Shown piece by piece: positions 17,507-25,828 of a stretch of DNA of 36,779 nt. Below the pieces are notes generated by a model, which saw nothing but the letters and a program-made list of their open reading frames with translations, searched no databases and had not been told where the DNA came from. Numbering within the stretch: the stretch's first letter is position 1; every line of letters begins with the position of its first letter. The stretch is from positions 1-36,779 of the forward strand of contig NZ_BJUK01000038.1 of the NCBI RefSeq assembly GCF_007989625.1. Direction: 5' to 3'. The translations under genes were made by a program, and so were the position numbers. Source of the DNA: Bisbaumannia pacifica (GTDB taxonomy: Bacteria; Pseudomonadota; Gammaproteobacteria; Pseudomonadales; Halomonadaceae).

Positions 17507-18394
17507 TCAGGAGGGCTCCAGCTGCTGGGCACACCAGGCGATAAACTGGCCCACCGCCGGCTTGTCGAGGCGCTGGCGATCGCAGACCAGGGCGTACTGG
17601 CCCAGCGACGCCACGCTCTCGGCGAAGGGTCGCACCAGCCGCCCCCGGGCCAGGTCCTCGGTGGCGGTGAGGTCGTCACCCAGGGCGATGCCCTGGCCCC
17701 GGGCCGCGGCCTCCAGGGCCAGGCCGGCGTGACTGAAGTAGAGGTGACGCTCGGGGCGGATATCCCCGGCATGGGTGGTCAACCAGGCGGTCCAGGTCTT
17801 GCCGTCCTGGTCGTCGTGCAGCAGGCGATGGCGGACCAGGTCGCGGGGCGAAGCCAGGGCGCCGCGATTGAACAGGGCCGGGGCGCACACCGGAAAGAAG
17901 CTCAGCAGCGGCAGCGGCCTCACGAAATGGTCGCTGGCGTCCTCGGGACCGACGCCGTAGCTGATCGCCAGGTCGATATCGATGTCGGGATCCGGCGCGT
18001 CATAAGCGCACTCGTGGAGGTGCAGGGTGACCTGCGGGAAGCGCTCGCAGAAGTCGGCCAGTCGGCCGACCAGCCACTTCTGGGCCAGCTCGGCGGTAAC
18101 GGCGATGCGCAGCACCGACTGGGTATCGGGATGGGCGATGGCCTCGCAGGCCTCCCCCACCGTCTCGAAGGCCTGCTGCAGGCTATGCAGCAGGCGTCGA
18201 GCCTGGGGAGTGGGCTGGATGCGTCGCCCGCGGCGGATAAACAGCGGCGTGCCGAGCTGCTCCTCGAGCTGGCGGACCTGGTGGCTAACCGCGCTGTCGG
18301 TGACGCAGAGCTCCGCCGCGGCGCGCCCGAAATGGGCATGGCGGGCGGCACACTCGAAGGTGCGCAGGGCGGTCAGCGAGGGTAAGCGGCGCAT
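17507..18394 (-). CDS. LysR-type transcriptional regulator (GcvA-like)
   Basis: A 295-residue LysR regulator. The N-terminal helix-turn-helix begins LPSLTALRTFECAARHAHFG and continues AAAELCVTDSAVSHQVRQLE, a pattern shared with GcvA. Residues 90-290 form the substrate-binding effector domain, including LGDDLTATEDLARGRLVRPF near the C-terminus. GGAGGTG lies 3 bases before the start. It is upstream of, and co-directional with, the agmatine-deiminase-family gene (122-bp gap), so regulation of that gene and the transporter is likely. The effector is unknown. Confidence 0.87.
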   Translation of the reverse strand: MRRLPSLTALRTFECAARHAHFGRAAAELCVTDSAVSHQVRQLEEQLGTPLFIRRGRRIQPTPQARRLLHSLQQAFETVGEACEAIAHPDTQSVLRIAVTAELAQKWLVGRLADFCERFPQVTLHLHECAYDAPDPDIDIDLAISYGVGPEDASDHFVRPLPLLSFFPVCAPALFNRGALASPRDLVRHRLLHDDQDGKTWTAWLTTHAGDIRPERHLYFSHAGLALEAAARGQGIALGDDLTATEDLARGRLVRPFAESVASLGQYALVCDRQRLDKPAVGQFIAWCAQQLEPS

Positions 18395-18489
18395 GGCACC
18401 TCCGAGCGAGCAAGAAGGCTCCGGTTATAGCGACGCCCGGGGCCGTCGTCACGCCCTCGAATCAACGCCGGCCATGGGCGCCGCCTCAG

Positions 18490-18669
18490 CCTGGGTCTTG
18501 TACGAAAAATCGGCGAGCGATGGCCAGACAAGGCAAAAATCGGCGAAAAGACGGACCGGGCTCGCGTGCGAGTTTACGCGGTGTAAATGAGTACTTTGAT
18601 CGGACTCGCGCACGAGCCGATTTTTAACGCCGTATGGCCGAGCGCAGGCAGTTTTCGGACAGAGCCTAG
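18490..18669. repeat. About 180-bp MITE-like inverted-repeat element
   Basis: Related termini face each other. The left end (18491-18509) matches the reverse complement of the right end (18651-18669) at 13 of 19 positions, with TGTnCGAAAA in common. Inside, AAAAATCGGC is matched by GCCGATTTTT, and GGCTCGCGTGCGAG by a 12/14 complement, so most of the element can fold into one long imperfect hairpin. There is no coding capacity. Its composition (A-runs inside GC-rich DNA) differs from its surroundings. It looks like a non-autonomous mobile or REP-type element. Confidence 0.65.
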
Positions 18670-19382
18670 AAGCCCTTGCTAAGGCTTACTACCCAGGCCT
18701 CCTGGTTGGCCAGGTAATCGCCGTGGATGGCATAGGGGGCATCGATATCGGTATCGAGATAGGCCAGGGACAGATCCACCCCGGCCAGGCTCCGGGAGAG
18801 CGTCAGGCCATAGTCTAAATACTCCTCGAGCCCCGCGGCCGCGGGATCGTCGAAGAAGCCGCCGAAGGAGTAGCCGAGGTGCAGCTCGAGGCCGAACTCG
18901 GCGGGCAGTTCGAGACCATAGTTGGCCTCCACATAGTGGTAGTCTTCGCCCAGATCGATGTAGTCATTGGCGTAGCCATAGGCGAGGCGTAGCGGGCCGA
19001 TATCGGCGCCGAGAATCAGCTCGTTGTAATCGATGTTGTCGATGGCCCCCGGGTAGAAATAGCGGTAGAGGGTCACGTCATAGCTGGCGTGATCGCCGAG
19101 CAGGCCGAAGTAGCCGGCGTAGAGGTCGATTTCGATGCTTTCGTCGTTATCCCAGGAATCGCCGGCTTCGAAGAAGTCGACGCTGCTGGCCCAGGCGCCG
19201 GCGAAGAAGCCGGCGTCATGGGCATAGTCGAACCCACCCTGGATGGCGGGATTCTCCCCGGTCTGGCTGATGCCCTTGACCCGATAGTCGCTGGTCAGGG
19301 TGACGTTGCCGGTGATCTCGGCCTGGGCCAGGGGGGCGACCAGGGCGGTGGAGAGCAACAGGATTGCCGAGCGGTTTTTCAT
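18666..19382 (-). CDS. TorF family putative porin (Gcw_chp)
   Basis: A 238-residue outer-membrane beta-barrel protein. A signal peptide is clear (MKNRSAILLLSTALVAPLAQ with cleavage after Ala). The mature start EITGNVTLTSDYRVKGISQT is the signature of the TorF/Gcw_chp family, and the C-terminus ends in Phe (VVSLSKGF), as barrel proteins usually do. Alternating aromatic strands such as YDVTLYRYFYPGAI and LRLAYGYANDYID are visible. Start 19382 has AAGGAAAGG directly upstream; an upstream in-frame ATG at 19433 would spoil the signal peptide. The substrate is unknown. The stop codon coincides with the tip of the inverted-repeat element. Confidence 0.85.
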   Translation of the reverse strand: MKNRSAILLLSTALVAPLAQAEITGNVTLTSDYRVKGISQTGENPAIQGGFDYAHDAGFFAGAWASSVDFFEAGDSWDNDESIEIDLYAGYFGLLGDHASYDVTLYRYFYPGAIDNIDYNELILGADIGPLRLAYGYANDYIDLGEDYHYVEANYGLELPAEFGLELHLGYSFGGFFDDPAAAGLEEYLDYGLTLSRSLAGVDLSLAYLDTDIDAPYAIHGDYLANQEAWVVSLSKGF

Positions 19383-19451
19383 GCCTTTCCTTCCATTGTT
19401 GTTATCGCGGAAACGGGGTGAATGACACCCCACTCGGCACTATCCGCCCGA

Positions 19452-19497
19452 CGGCTCCCCCGGCTCCATACCCCGAATGGGGTAGCCGAGGGGGCCG
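19452..19497 (-). promoter_or_regulatory. Stem-loop in the torF-like upstream region
   Basis: CGGCTCCCCCGGCT (19452-19465) pairs with AGCCGAGGGGGCCG (19484-19497) at 12 of 14 positions, and the region between holds a second small stem, ACCCC/GGGGT, with a GAAT loop. It lies 70-115 bp upstream of the porin start. No T-run follows on either strand, so it is not an intrinsic terminator; a structured 5' leader or protein-binding site is possible. Confidence 0.35.
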
Positions 19498-19658
19498 TGA
19501 TAAGCCCCCACCCTTTCGAAAAAATCGACACACCCCGTTTACGACATAAAAGAGCCATGGGCCCCACATCCACAGCGACCTCGACAAGGGCCTTGGCTTG
19601 AGGGTATTGCGATATTGGCGCAGCCAGGGAAGCGGCTACTCTTGCAGGACGCCGCGCC

Positions 19659-20438
19659 TCAGCCCAGCGCCGCCCCCAGGGTGAGGGCGCCCCAGATCAC
19701 CAGCACGCCGCCCAGGGCATGGCCCAGCCAGTGACCGGCGGGGGCCAGCTTCTCGATCAGCACCCAGAGCGCCAGGGCGGCGATCCAGGCCAGGCTCATC
19801 ACCCCGCCCACGAACAGCAGCAGCATCAGCACCCAGCAGCAGCCGACGCAGTAGCCGCCATGGCTCAGGCCCATCATGAAGGCGCCCCACTGCCCCTCCC
19901 GCCACCGGGTCAGCATGAAGTCCAGCGGCGAGCGGCAGTGGCGCAGGCAGGCCTCCTTGAGCGACGACCACTGGTAGAGGCCGGCGCCGATCAGCACCAG
20001 TCCCGCCAGCCACTGGCTGGTCAGGACCAGCATCGGCGACAACAGCGCCGCCCGCTGCAGGGCATACTGCAGCAGCACCGCCAGCAGGCTGAACAGCGTC
20101 CAGATCACCAGGTAGCCGGCGGCGAAACCCGCCGTGGAGGCAGCCGCCTCGCCGCGGGCGCGGCGACGGCGGGTCAGGGTGGCATGCAGCTGGATCATGG
20201 GGGCGGCGCTGGGCAGCATCATCGCCGTCATCATCAGCCCCCACATCAGCAACATCAGCCCCGCCTCCAGGAGCGTCCAGGGGCCCATCGTCATGGGCAT
20301 CAGGAGGGTCTCGCCGCGGGCCATCAGCAGGGCCTCGGCGATCAGGTAGCCCCAGCACAGGGCGGAGACCGCTCCCAGGGCGACCAGGGCCCAGAAGCGG
20401 TCGTGGCGCAGCAGGCGTTCCAGCGCATGGTCTTCCAT
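19659..20438 (-). CDS. DUF2182 integral membrane protein
   Basis: A 259-residue polytopic membrane protein of the DUF2182 family, with about six or seven hydrophobic segments. Likely metal ligands are a Met-rich segment (LLMPMTMGPWTLLEAGLMLL, continuing MWGLMMTAMMLP), the pair Cys164/Cys168 with His167 (KEACLRHC), and the conserved SHGGYCVGCCW motif (His193, Cys197, Cys200, Cys201). The family is annotated as predicted metal-binding and its role is not established. GGAGG precedes the start. It follows the DUF1326 gene with a 23-bp gap on the same strand, a common pairing. Confidence 0.85.
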   Translation of the reverse strand: MEDHALERLLRHDRFWALVALGAVSALCWGYLIAEALLMARGETLLMPMTMGPWTLLEAGLMLLMWGLMMTAMMLPSAAPMIQLHATLTRRRRARGEAAASTAGFAAGYLVIWTLFSLLAVLLQYALQRAALLSPMLVLTSQWLAGLVLIGAGLYQWSSLKEACLRHCRSPLDFMLTRWREGQWGAFMMGLSHGGYCVGCCWVLMLLLFVGGVMSLAWIAALALWVLIEKLAPAGHWLGHALGGVLVIWGALTLGAALG

Positions 20439-20461
20439 TCCCTACCTCCCCGCCGCCTCGC

Positions 20462-21094
20462 TCAGGCGGCCACCCCCTGGGGCGTCTGCACCACATGGGC
20501 TAGGGTACTGTGCCCCCCCCGGGTGGTGAAGGCCAGGTCGCCGGCACAGTCGATATCCGACGACGCCACCTCGCCCTCGAGGTGCTCGAAGCCCTCCGGC
20601 ATCACCACTCGGATACGATGCGGCGTATCGGTCACCGGATTGCGAATCGGCGCGACCCGGGAGCTGAGCACTCCGGGCATCTCGAGTCGGGCGGTGCGCG
20701 CCGCCATATCGAACTCGAGCTCGATGGGCGTGAACAGAGGCTCGTGCAAGCGGGCCACGATCAGGCTGAAGATATGGAAGAGCGTTCCCTCGTCGGAGTG
20801 CTCCCCGGAGAGGATCGCGAACAGTGCCTCGCGCTGCTCGGGGGTGGCTCGTTCGTCGATCAGCGGTTGGGCATCCCCGTTGCCCTCGTGCAGGGGCCCC
20901 GGGAACTTCACTACCACGAAGAAACTCAGGCCATCGAGGCGGGTCGTACCGAAATATCCTGAAGCGATATGCATGCCCAGGAAGCCCTGACACTCGCCCT
21001 GGGTCGGCGGGGCCAGGAAGTCGCAGGGGCAACCGAAGGCGCAGTTGCAGTTCTTGAGCCAGTCTCCTTCGAGACGCCAGTCTTGGCGGGACAT
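20462..21094 (-). CDS. DUF1326 domain protein
   Basis: A 210-residue soluble protein of the DUF1326 family. The N-terminal motif KNCNCAFGCPCDF (Cys16, Cys18, Cys22, Cys24) with Cys35 nearby looks like a metal or thiol-redox site. The remainder is beta-rich (LSFFVVVKFPGPLHEGNGDA; VTDTPHRIRVVMPEGFEHLE). No signal peptide is seen, so it is probably cytoplasmic. The start is preceded by GGGGAGGATT at 8-base spacing. It is the first gene of a two-gene operon with DUF2182. The function is unknown. Confidence 0.87.
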   Translation of the reverse strand: MSRQDWRLEGDWLKNCNCAFGCPCDFLAPPTQGECQGFLGMHIASGYFGTTRLDGLSFFVVVKFPGPLHEGNGDAQPLIDERATPEQREALFAILSGEHSDEGTLFHIFSLIVARLHEPLFTPIELEFDMAARTARLEMPGVLSSRVAPIRNPVTDTPHRIRVVMPEGFEHLEGEVASSDIDCAGDLAFTTRGGHSTLAHVVQTPQGVAA

Positions 21095-21235
21095 AATGAA
21101 ATCCTCCCCTTAGCCGTCGAACAACGGCCGGCGGCCGGATCGGTCACCGGCCCGTGGAGGCTCCCTCCGGGAGCAGGACATTGTTCTCCCTGTCCTTCGC
21201 AGTGTAGACATAAAGCCGCCTGCGCCCGAGCGTCC

Positions 21236-21823
21236 CTAGTCGGCCAATGCCCGAGGCTCATCGATATCGCGAACCACCCCCGGGTCTTCCACCGACACGG
21301 CAATCACTCTGTCTGCATAGCGGACGAGTAGTGACCTCGCGCCCTGGTCTTCCCGATTGCTGGCCAAGTCTGGCCAGAAGTCACGACCGAAGTAGACCGG
21401 GTGACCCGGCATGCCACGATAGACGGGCCTGACGATGGTGTCGGCATCGGCGTGCCGAGCCAACCGTTGACAAGTCTCTGGCCTCACCCAAGGCATATCG
21501 CCCAGCCAGATGACGGCACTGGCAATACCGTCCTTCGGCGGTTCTTCGCCCAATGCTTGGAAGGCCAGGGCGATGCTGCCTCCGAGCCCTACTCGGGCCG
21601 TGGGGTGAATGGCCAGGGCCATGCGCACGGGAATGCCAAGAAGCTCGGGATCCTCCCAGGCATTCACGACCACCCTCACCTCCGCGAAAGCGCTTCTGGC
21701 AGCGGCCAGGGTGGTGGCAAGGAGTGTGCGGCCGTCGCCGAGACGGGCCAGCCGCTTGTCGCTACCGAAACGCCGGGAGCGTCCCGCCGCCATGATCAGG
21801 ACCAGGCAATGTTTAGAGTGCAT
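21236..21823 (-). CDS. MocA-like molybdenum cofactor nucleotidyltransferase
   Basis: A 195-residue NTP-transferase of the MobA/MocA type. The nucleotide-binding signature is IMAAGRSRRFGSDKRLARL and the metal-binding motif is WLGDMPWVRPET. Members attach CMP (MocA) or GMP (MobA) to molybdopterin. MocA is expected here, because nicotinate dehydrogenase of the xanthine oxidase family uses the cytosine dinucleotide form. Start 21823 gives an 11-bp overlap with the xdhC-like gene and has a GAGGGAGG site. It is the last gene of the operon with the nicotinate dehydrogenase Mo subunit. Confidence 0.83.
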   Translation of the reverse strand: MHSKHCLVLIMAAGRSRRFGSDKRLARLGDGRTLLATTLAAARSAFAEVRVVVNAWEDPELLGIPVRMALAIHPTARVGLGGSIALAFQALGEEPPKDGIASAVIWLGDMPWVRPETCQRLARHADADTIVRPVYRGMPGHPVYFGRDFWPDLASNREDQGARSLLVRYADRVIAVSVEDPGVVRDIDEPRALAD

Positions 21824-22790
21824 CACGCGCCCTCCCTCGATGCACCCGAACAATATCGGCCATGACCGCCAAGGCGATTTCCGCCGGCGTCTTACTGCCC
21901 AGGCCGAGGCCGATCGGCATATGGATCCGGGCGACCTGCTCTGACGTAAGGCCTCCGGAGCGTCTCAGCCGCGTCTCACGCAGGCACGAGGTCTGCCGCG
22001 AGCCCATGACGCCGATATAGAAGGCCTCGGTGCGCACGGCTTCGATCATCGCCAGGTCATCGATACGGGGATCATGGGTCAGGGCCACCACGGCGGTGGC
22101 GGCATGACACCCCCCTGAGGCGATAAAGGTCGAGGGCAACACTGCCTGCACTTCTACCCCTGGCACCATAAACTCCTGACGCGCCTTATCTCGGGGGTCG
22201 CAGACGATCACCTCGAAACCCAGGCTACTGGCGAAACTGGCGCAGGCCTGGGAGACCGGAGAGATGCCTGCGATGATCAGGCGCAGCGCCGGACCGATGC
22301 GTACGCCGATCAGACCCTCCTGCCGAAGAATGCTGGGGCCTGCCACCTCGGCCGCCACGAAATGCGCCGCGCGCCCATCCAGAGGGACACGCCTGATCAA
22401 TGATCGTCGACCGAGCAGGGTCGCATGCACGACCTCCAGGTGGGTCAGGGTGGCAGCATCGGGCTCCAGCCGCTCCACCAGCAGCTCAAGACTGCCCCCA
22501 CAAGGCAAGCGCACGCGGCTCGATGCTGGCGCCGCTCCCTGACCGCCATAACGCACCTGCTGCACCGGCTCGTCAAACTCTCCCTGGCGCAACCGCTCGA
22601 GAAAGTCCTCTTCCACGCAGCCGCCGGACAGCGATCCCAGAGACTCACCATCCTGGCGCGCCACCAGCATGGCGCCGGGTTCCCTGGGAGACGAGCCGAA
22701 GGTGGCCAGTACCGTACAGAGCCATAGGCGGTGCCCTTGATTGGCCCACTGCAGGGCGCCTTCGATAACTAGCAGGTCGAGATGCCGCAT
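21813..22790 (-). CDS. XdhC family molybdenum cofactor sulfurase/insertion factor
   Basis: A 325-residue XdhC/CoxI-family protein. The N-terminal XdhC domain shows GSLSGGCVEEDFLERLRQGE and the PCGGSLELLVERL stretch. The C-terminal Rossmann-like domain has FYIGVMGSRQTS and the ending HMPIGLGLGSKTPAEIALAV. Family members bind Moco and help sulfurate and insert it into xanthine-oxidase-type enzymes. Its start overlaps the stop of the Mo subunit gene (TGATG), so it is translationally coupled and most likely dedicated to that enzyme. Confidence 0.9.
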   Translation of the reverse strand: MRHLDLLVIEGALQWANQGHRLWLCTVLATFGSSPREPGAMLVARQDGESLGSLSGGCVEEDFLERLRQGEFDEPVQQVRYGGQGAAPASSRVRLPCGGSLELLVERLEPDAATLTHLEVVHATLLGRRSLIRRVPLDGRAAHFVAAEVAGPSILRQEGLIGVRIGPALRLIIAGISPVSQACASFASSLGFEVIVCDPRDKARQEFMVPGVEVQAVLPSTFIASGGCHAATAVVALTHDPRIDDLAMIEAVRTEAFYIGVMGSRQTSCLRETRLRRSGGLTSEQVARIHMPIGLGLGSKTPAEIALAVMADIVRVHRGRARDAL

Positions 22791-25060
22791 CAGCCGATCG
22801 CCTCAGTGGGCGCCACTCGAGAGGTGGCCAAGGCTCGGCGAACCGTCTCAGGCGTGAAGGGTGGCTGGGTGAAACGCACGCCAATGGCATCGTAGAGGGC
22901 ATTGGCAATGGCCGGAGCGCCCGGCAGGGAAGTGGACTCCCCCACCCCCAGCGGTGGCTCCTCGGGGCGTTCGAGGAGCATGACGTCGATCTCCGGTAGT
23001 TCGGAGAACCGCAGGATCGGATAGCCTCCCCATTCACGGCTCACCGGCAGGCCGTCCTCGAAGGAGACCCGCTCCTTCAGCGTCCGACTCAGGGTCTGGA
23101 TGACATTGCCGTGCACCTGGTGGCGTACCCCGGCAGGATTGACCATCAGGCCGGCATCCTGCCCCACGACCAGGCGCTCGATGACGATGCGGCCACTCTC
23201 GGGGTGTACCCTGAGTTCTACCACCCAGGCCGCCAGGGCCGCGCCAAAGCCGGGAAACTGACTATGAACGTACTGGGCGTAGGCCATTCCACGCCCCCGA
23301 TACCAGCCGTCGACCACCCGCGGCGCCGCATGAGCGACCCGCGGCCGCCACCCCGCGCGAGCCGCCACCGCCTCGGTCAGTTCCGCCGCTCGGGGGTCGG
23401 CCAGGTAACGCAGCCGATAAGCCACGGGGTCCTCCCCGGCCAGTTGAGCCAGCTCGTCGATATGGCTCTCATGGGCGAAGGTGTTGGGCATGGCCGAGAC
23501 CCCACGCAGCCAGGAGGCACGCACCAGGGTCGGCACGTCATCGCAGGCGACCTGACGATGGGGGTAGCGATAGGGGGGAACCGAGGTGCGGTCCCCCATC
23601 TCGAAGGGGATATCGCTGGGCGTGATAGTGCCTGTCAGCAGCAGCGCCAGGGTGGGAGCATTGTTGGAAGGATAGCGGACGACGAAGCGATAGCCCGCCG
23701 GGCTGCCATCGGCATTCAGCCCCCCTTCCACTTCCATACGCTGGGCGGCCCCCTTGGGCTCCCATCCATGCTCCTGCTCACGGGTCAACTGTACCCGAAC
23801 GGGCCGCCCCACCGCCCGCGACAGCAGCGCGGCATCGGCCCCCACGTCGTCGGCGCAGTTACGACCATAGCAGCCCGCGGCTTCCATGCGGGTGACGGTG
23901 ATCATGCCTTCGTCGAGCCTCATCAGTCGTGCCAGATCGGCGCGCAGACTATGCGGGTTCTGGGTGCCAGACCACACTCGCAGCCGGTCATCTCGGTAGT
24001 CGGCCACCGAACAGGAGGGACCGATGGAGCCATGCAGTTGGAAAGGCCACACATAGGTGCGATGCACCCGCTGCGCGGCCTGTGCCAAGGACGCCTCCAC
24101 ATCGCCCTCCTCCAGCAGCGGGCGCCGCCGGGCCGGTAGCTCTCTCAGCGCCCTGTCCAGATCATCGAGCCGGGGTAACCGCTCGGGCTGGCGCCAGGTA
24201 ACCTTGAGCCGCCTGGCCGCCGCCTCGGCCTGCTCCTCCCGCTCGGCGACCACGCCGACGAAATCGCCGACCACCACCACCTGGACCCGCCCCGGCATAT
24301 CCGCCACCGAGGATTCATCCACCGCCACCAGGCTGGTGCCGACGAATTCGCCGCGATCATGGCCGGTATAGGGCGGACGGATCACGCGACCGTGGAGCAT
24401 GTCGGGCAGGCGCAGATCATGGACGAAGGTCAGCTTGCCAACGGCCTTGTCGGGAATGTCCACCCGTGGCGTCGCTCGCCCCACCAGCCGGTAATCGCCG
24501 GCCGGCTTGAGTGGCACCTTATCGGCGAGTTTCAAGGCATGACGGGCGCCATGGAGCAGTTCGCCATAACTCACGGGGGGACGGCCGTCGTCGACCACTG
24601 CAATATGGCCCTCGGCGCAGCGCAGCGCCGTTCTCGCCACTCTGAAGTGATCGGCGGCCAGGGCCAGCAAGTGCTCCCGGGCCTGGGCCGCGGCGCGGCG
24701 CAGCGGCTCGGCGGTGATCTGGATGGTAGCGCTGGCGATGGTGGGCCCCTGGTTGGGCACCTCGAAGGGGTGCCCCAGCACCATGGTGACTTGTTCGAAG
24801 TCGACCTCCAGCTCCTCGGCGACGATCTGGGCCAGGGCCGTGCGGATACCGGTGCCCAGATCCACATGGCCGTTGAAGGCCATCACCCGACCATCCGCCA
24901 ACACGGCGATAAAGAGTTCGGGTTCCGTGGGAATGAAATCGGAGTGCGTACCCGGCTGGCCAGGTGCCGGCCTGGGCGGAACCAGGGGATCCCGATAGAC
25001 CACCAGCAGGTCGCTACCATGGAGGAGCGCGTGTCGATCCGGCAATGATAAGGTCGCCAT
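22790..25060 (-). CDS. Nicotinate dehydrogenase molybdopterin (catalytic) subunit
   Basis: A 756-residue xanthine-oxidase-family Mo subunit, closest by eye to the Mo part of NicB. It hydroxylates nicotinate at C6 using water. Visible motifs are GHVDLGTGI (64-72) near the N-terminus, AAGCYGRNCADDVGADAALL in the middle, and the catalytic glutamate at Glu708 in PLGVGESTSLPGAP. Pseudomonas putida NicB carries cytochrome c domains on the same chain. Here they are absent and appear in a separate protein at 31438-34398, like the S/L/M nicotinate dehydrogenases I recall from Comamonas. The start has AAGAGG 5 bases upstream. It leads an operon with xdhC-like and mocA-like genes and is divergent from nicR. 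Confidence 0.87.
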   Translation of the reverse strand: MATLSLPDRHALLHGSDLLVVYRDPLVPPRPAPGQPGTHSDFIPTEPELFIAVLADGRVMAFNGHVDLGTGIRTALAQIVAEELEVDFEQVTMVLGHPFEVPNQGPTIASATIQITAEPLRRAAAQAREHLLALAADHFRVARTALRCAEGHIAVVDDGRPPVSYGELLHGARHALKLADKVPLKPAGDYRLVGRATPRVDIPDKAVGKLTFVHDLRLPDMLHGRVIRPPYTGHDRGEFVGTSLVAVDESSVADMPGRVQVVVVGDFVGVVAEREEQAEAAARRLKVTWRQPERLPRLDDLDRALRELPARRRPLLEEGDVEASLAQAAQRVHRTYVWPFQLHGSIGPSCSVADYRDDRLRVWSGTQNPHSLRADLARLMRLDEGMITVTRMEAAGCYGRNCADDVGADAALLSRAVGRPVRVQLTREQEHGWEPKGAAQRMEVEGGLNADGSPAGYRFVVRYPSNNAPTLALLLTGTITPSDIPFEMGDRTSVPPYRYPHRQVACDDVPTLVRASWLRGVSAMPNTFAHESHIDELAQLAGEDPVAYRLRYLADPRAAELTEAVAARAGWRPRVAHAAPRVVDGWYRGRGMAYAQYVHSQFPGFGAALAAWVVELRVHPESGRIVIERLVVGQDAGLMVNPAGVRHQVHGNVIQTLSRTLKERVSFEDGLPVSREWGGYPILRFSELPEIDVMLLERPEEPPLGVGESTSLPGAPAIANALYDAIGVRFTQPPFTPETVRRALATSRVAPTEAIG

Positions 25061-25160
25061 GCTGGCCTCTTTGCGTTGATTGGCGGCCCGAAAAACGACT
25101 AACGGGACATCACCGATGCCTGGCGTAAATCGCTTTGGCTTGCCCTGGCCGCCATCTAGT

Positions 25161-25178
25161 TATAGTGTATACACCATA
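25161..25178. promoter_or_regulatory. Candidate NicR operator between nicR and the Mo-subunit gene
   Basis: An 18-bp palindrome, TATAGTGTATACACCATA, in which 8 of 9 symmetric pairs match around a GTATAC core. It lies in the divergent region between nicR and the dehydrogenase operon. The left part, TATAGT, could itself be a -10 element for nicR. The same GTATACACCAT half-site occurs upstream of nicC, which supports one regulator for both places. Confidence 0.65.
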
Positions 25179-25309
25179 AGTAACCACGACTGCCCCGCCG
25201 CCTGCAAGCCGATGTCGTATCAGCATCGACGCTAGAGACGGGATCTACCGCCGGGCGCCCCAGTCGGCAGATGCCGTCCGGGTTCGTCGCCAGTCCATCA
25301 AGGATGCCC

Positions 25310-25792
25310 ATGCCCACAGAGACGACAGTTCACGGCGCCTCGTCCAGCGATCACCGCACCCCCGCCGAGCAGGAGTACGACTTTTCCGAACAGGTCGGCC
25401 ACCTGCTGCGCAAGGCTTACCAGCGCCATACCTCGATCTTCCAACGACTGAGCTGCGACAAGCAGCTGACTGCGATCCAGTTCGTCACCCTATGTACCAT
25501 CATGGAACGGGGGCCCAGCTCGCTCACCGAGATCGTCCATGCCACGGCCATCGATCCCGCCACCATTCGCGGGGTGATCAAGCGCCTCAAAGCGCGGGAG
25601 TGGGTGACCCTGACCACCGATCCCGGCGATCAGCGCAAGGTGATGGTGGTCATCACCGAGGCCGGGGAGTCGCTGGTGGAGACCATGGTCCCCATCGCCA
25701 AGCAGATCAGCGATCAGACCATGAACAACCTCAACCCCGCCGAACGCATCGCCCTGCTGCACCTGTTGGAGAAGATGAACGCCGACGGCTGA
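25310..25792 (+). CDS. nicR: MarR-family repressor of nicotinate degradation (NicR)
   Basis: A 160-residue MarR-family regulator with a winged helix: LTAIQFVTLCTIMERGPSSL, then ATAIDPATIRGVIKRLKARE and the wing VTLTTDPGDQRKVMVVITEA. Its place inside the nicotinate cluster and the family match make it NicR, which in Pseudomonas putida represses nicC/nicX promoters and is relieved by 6-hydroxynicotinate. Several starts are possible (25271, 25304, 25310); AAGGA at 25300-25304 is best spaced for 25310. A palindromic site lies about 130 bp upstream. A terminator hairpin follows the gene. Confidence 0.88.
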   Translation: MPTETTVHGASSSDHRTPAEQEYDFSEQVGHLLRKAYQRHTSIFQRLSCDKQLTAIQFVTLCTIMERGPSSLTEIVHATAIDPATIRGVIKRLKAREWVTLTTDPGDQRKVMVVITEAGESLVETMVPIAKQISDQTMNNLNPAERIALLHLLEKMNADG

Positions 25793-25800
25793 AGCGACGA

Positions 25801-25828
25801 CCCGGCCGCTGGCGGCCGGGCCTGTTTT
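25801..25828 (+). terminator. Intrinsic terminator after nicR
   Basis: The inverted repeat CCCGGCCGC/GCGGCCGGG (25801-25820) forms an 8-9 bp stem with a tight loop, followed by CCTGTTTT. The T-run is short but on the nicR strand. It sits in the 35-bp gap between convergent nicR and nicF, so the stem may stop both. Confidence 0.65.

Noticed and set aside
19452-19497. Intrinsic terminator upstream of the porin gene
   Set aside because: The stem-loop is not followed by a T-run on either strand.
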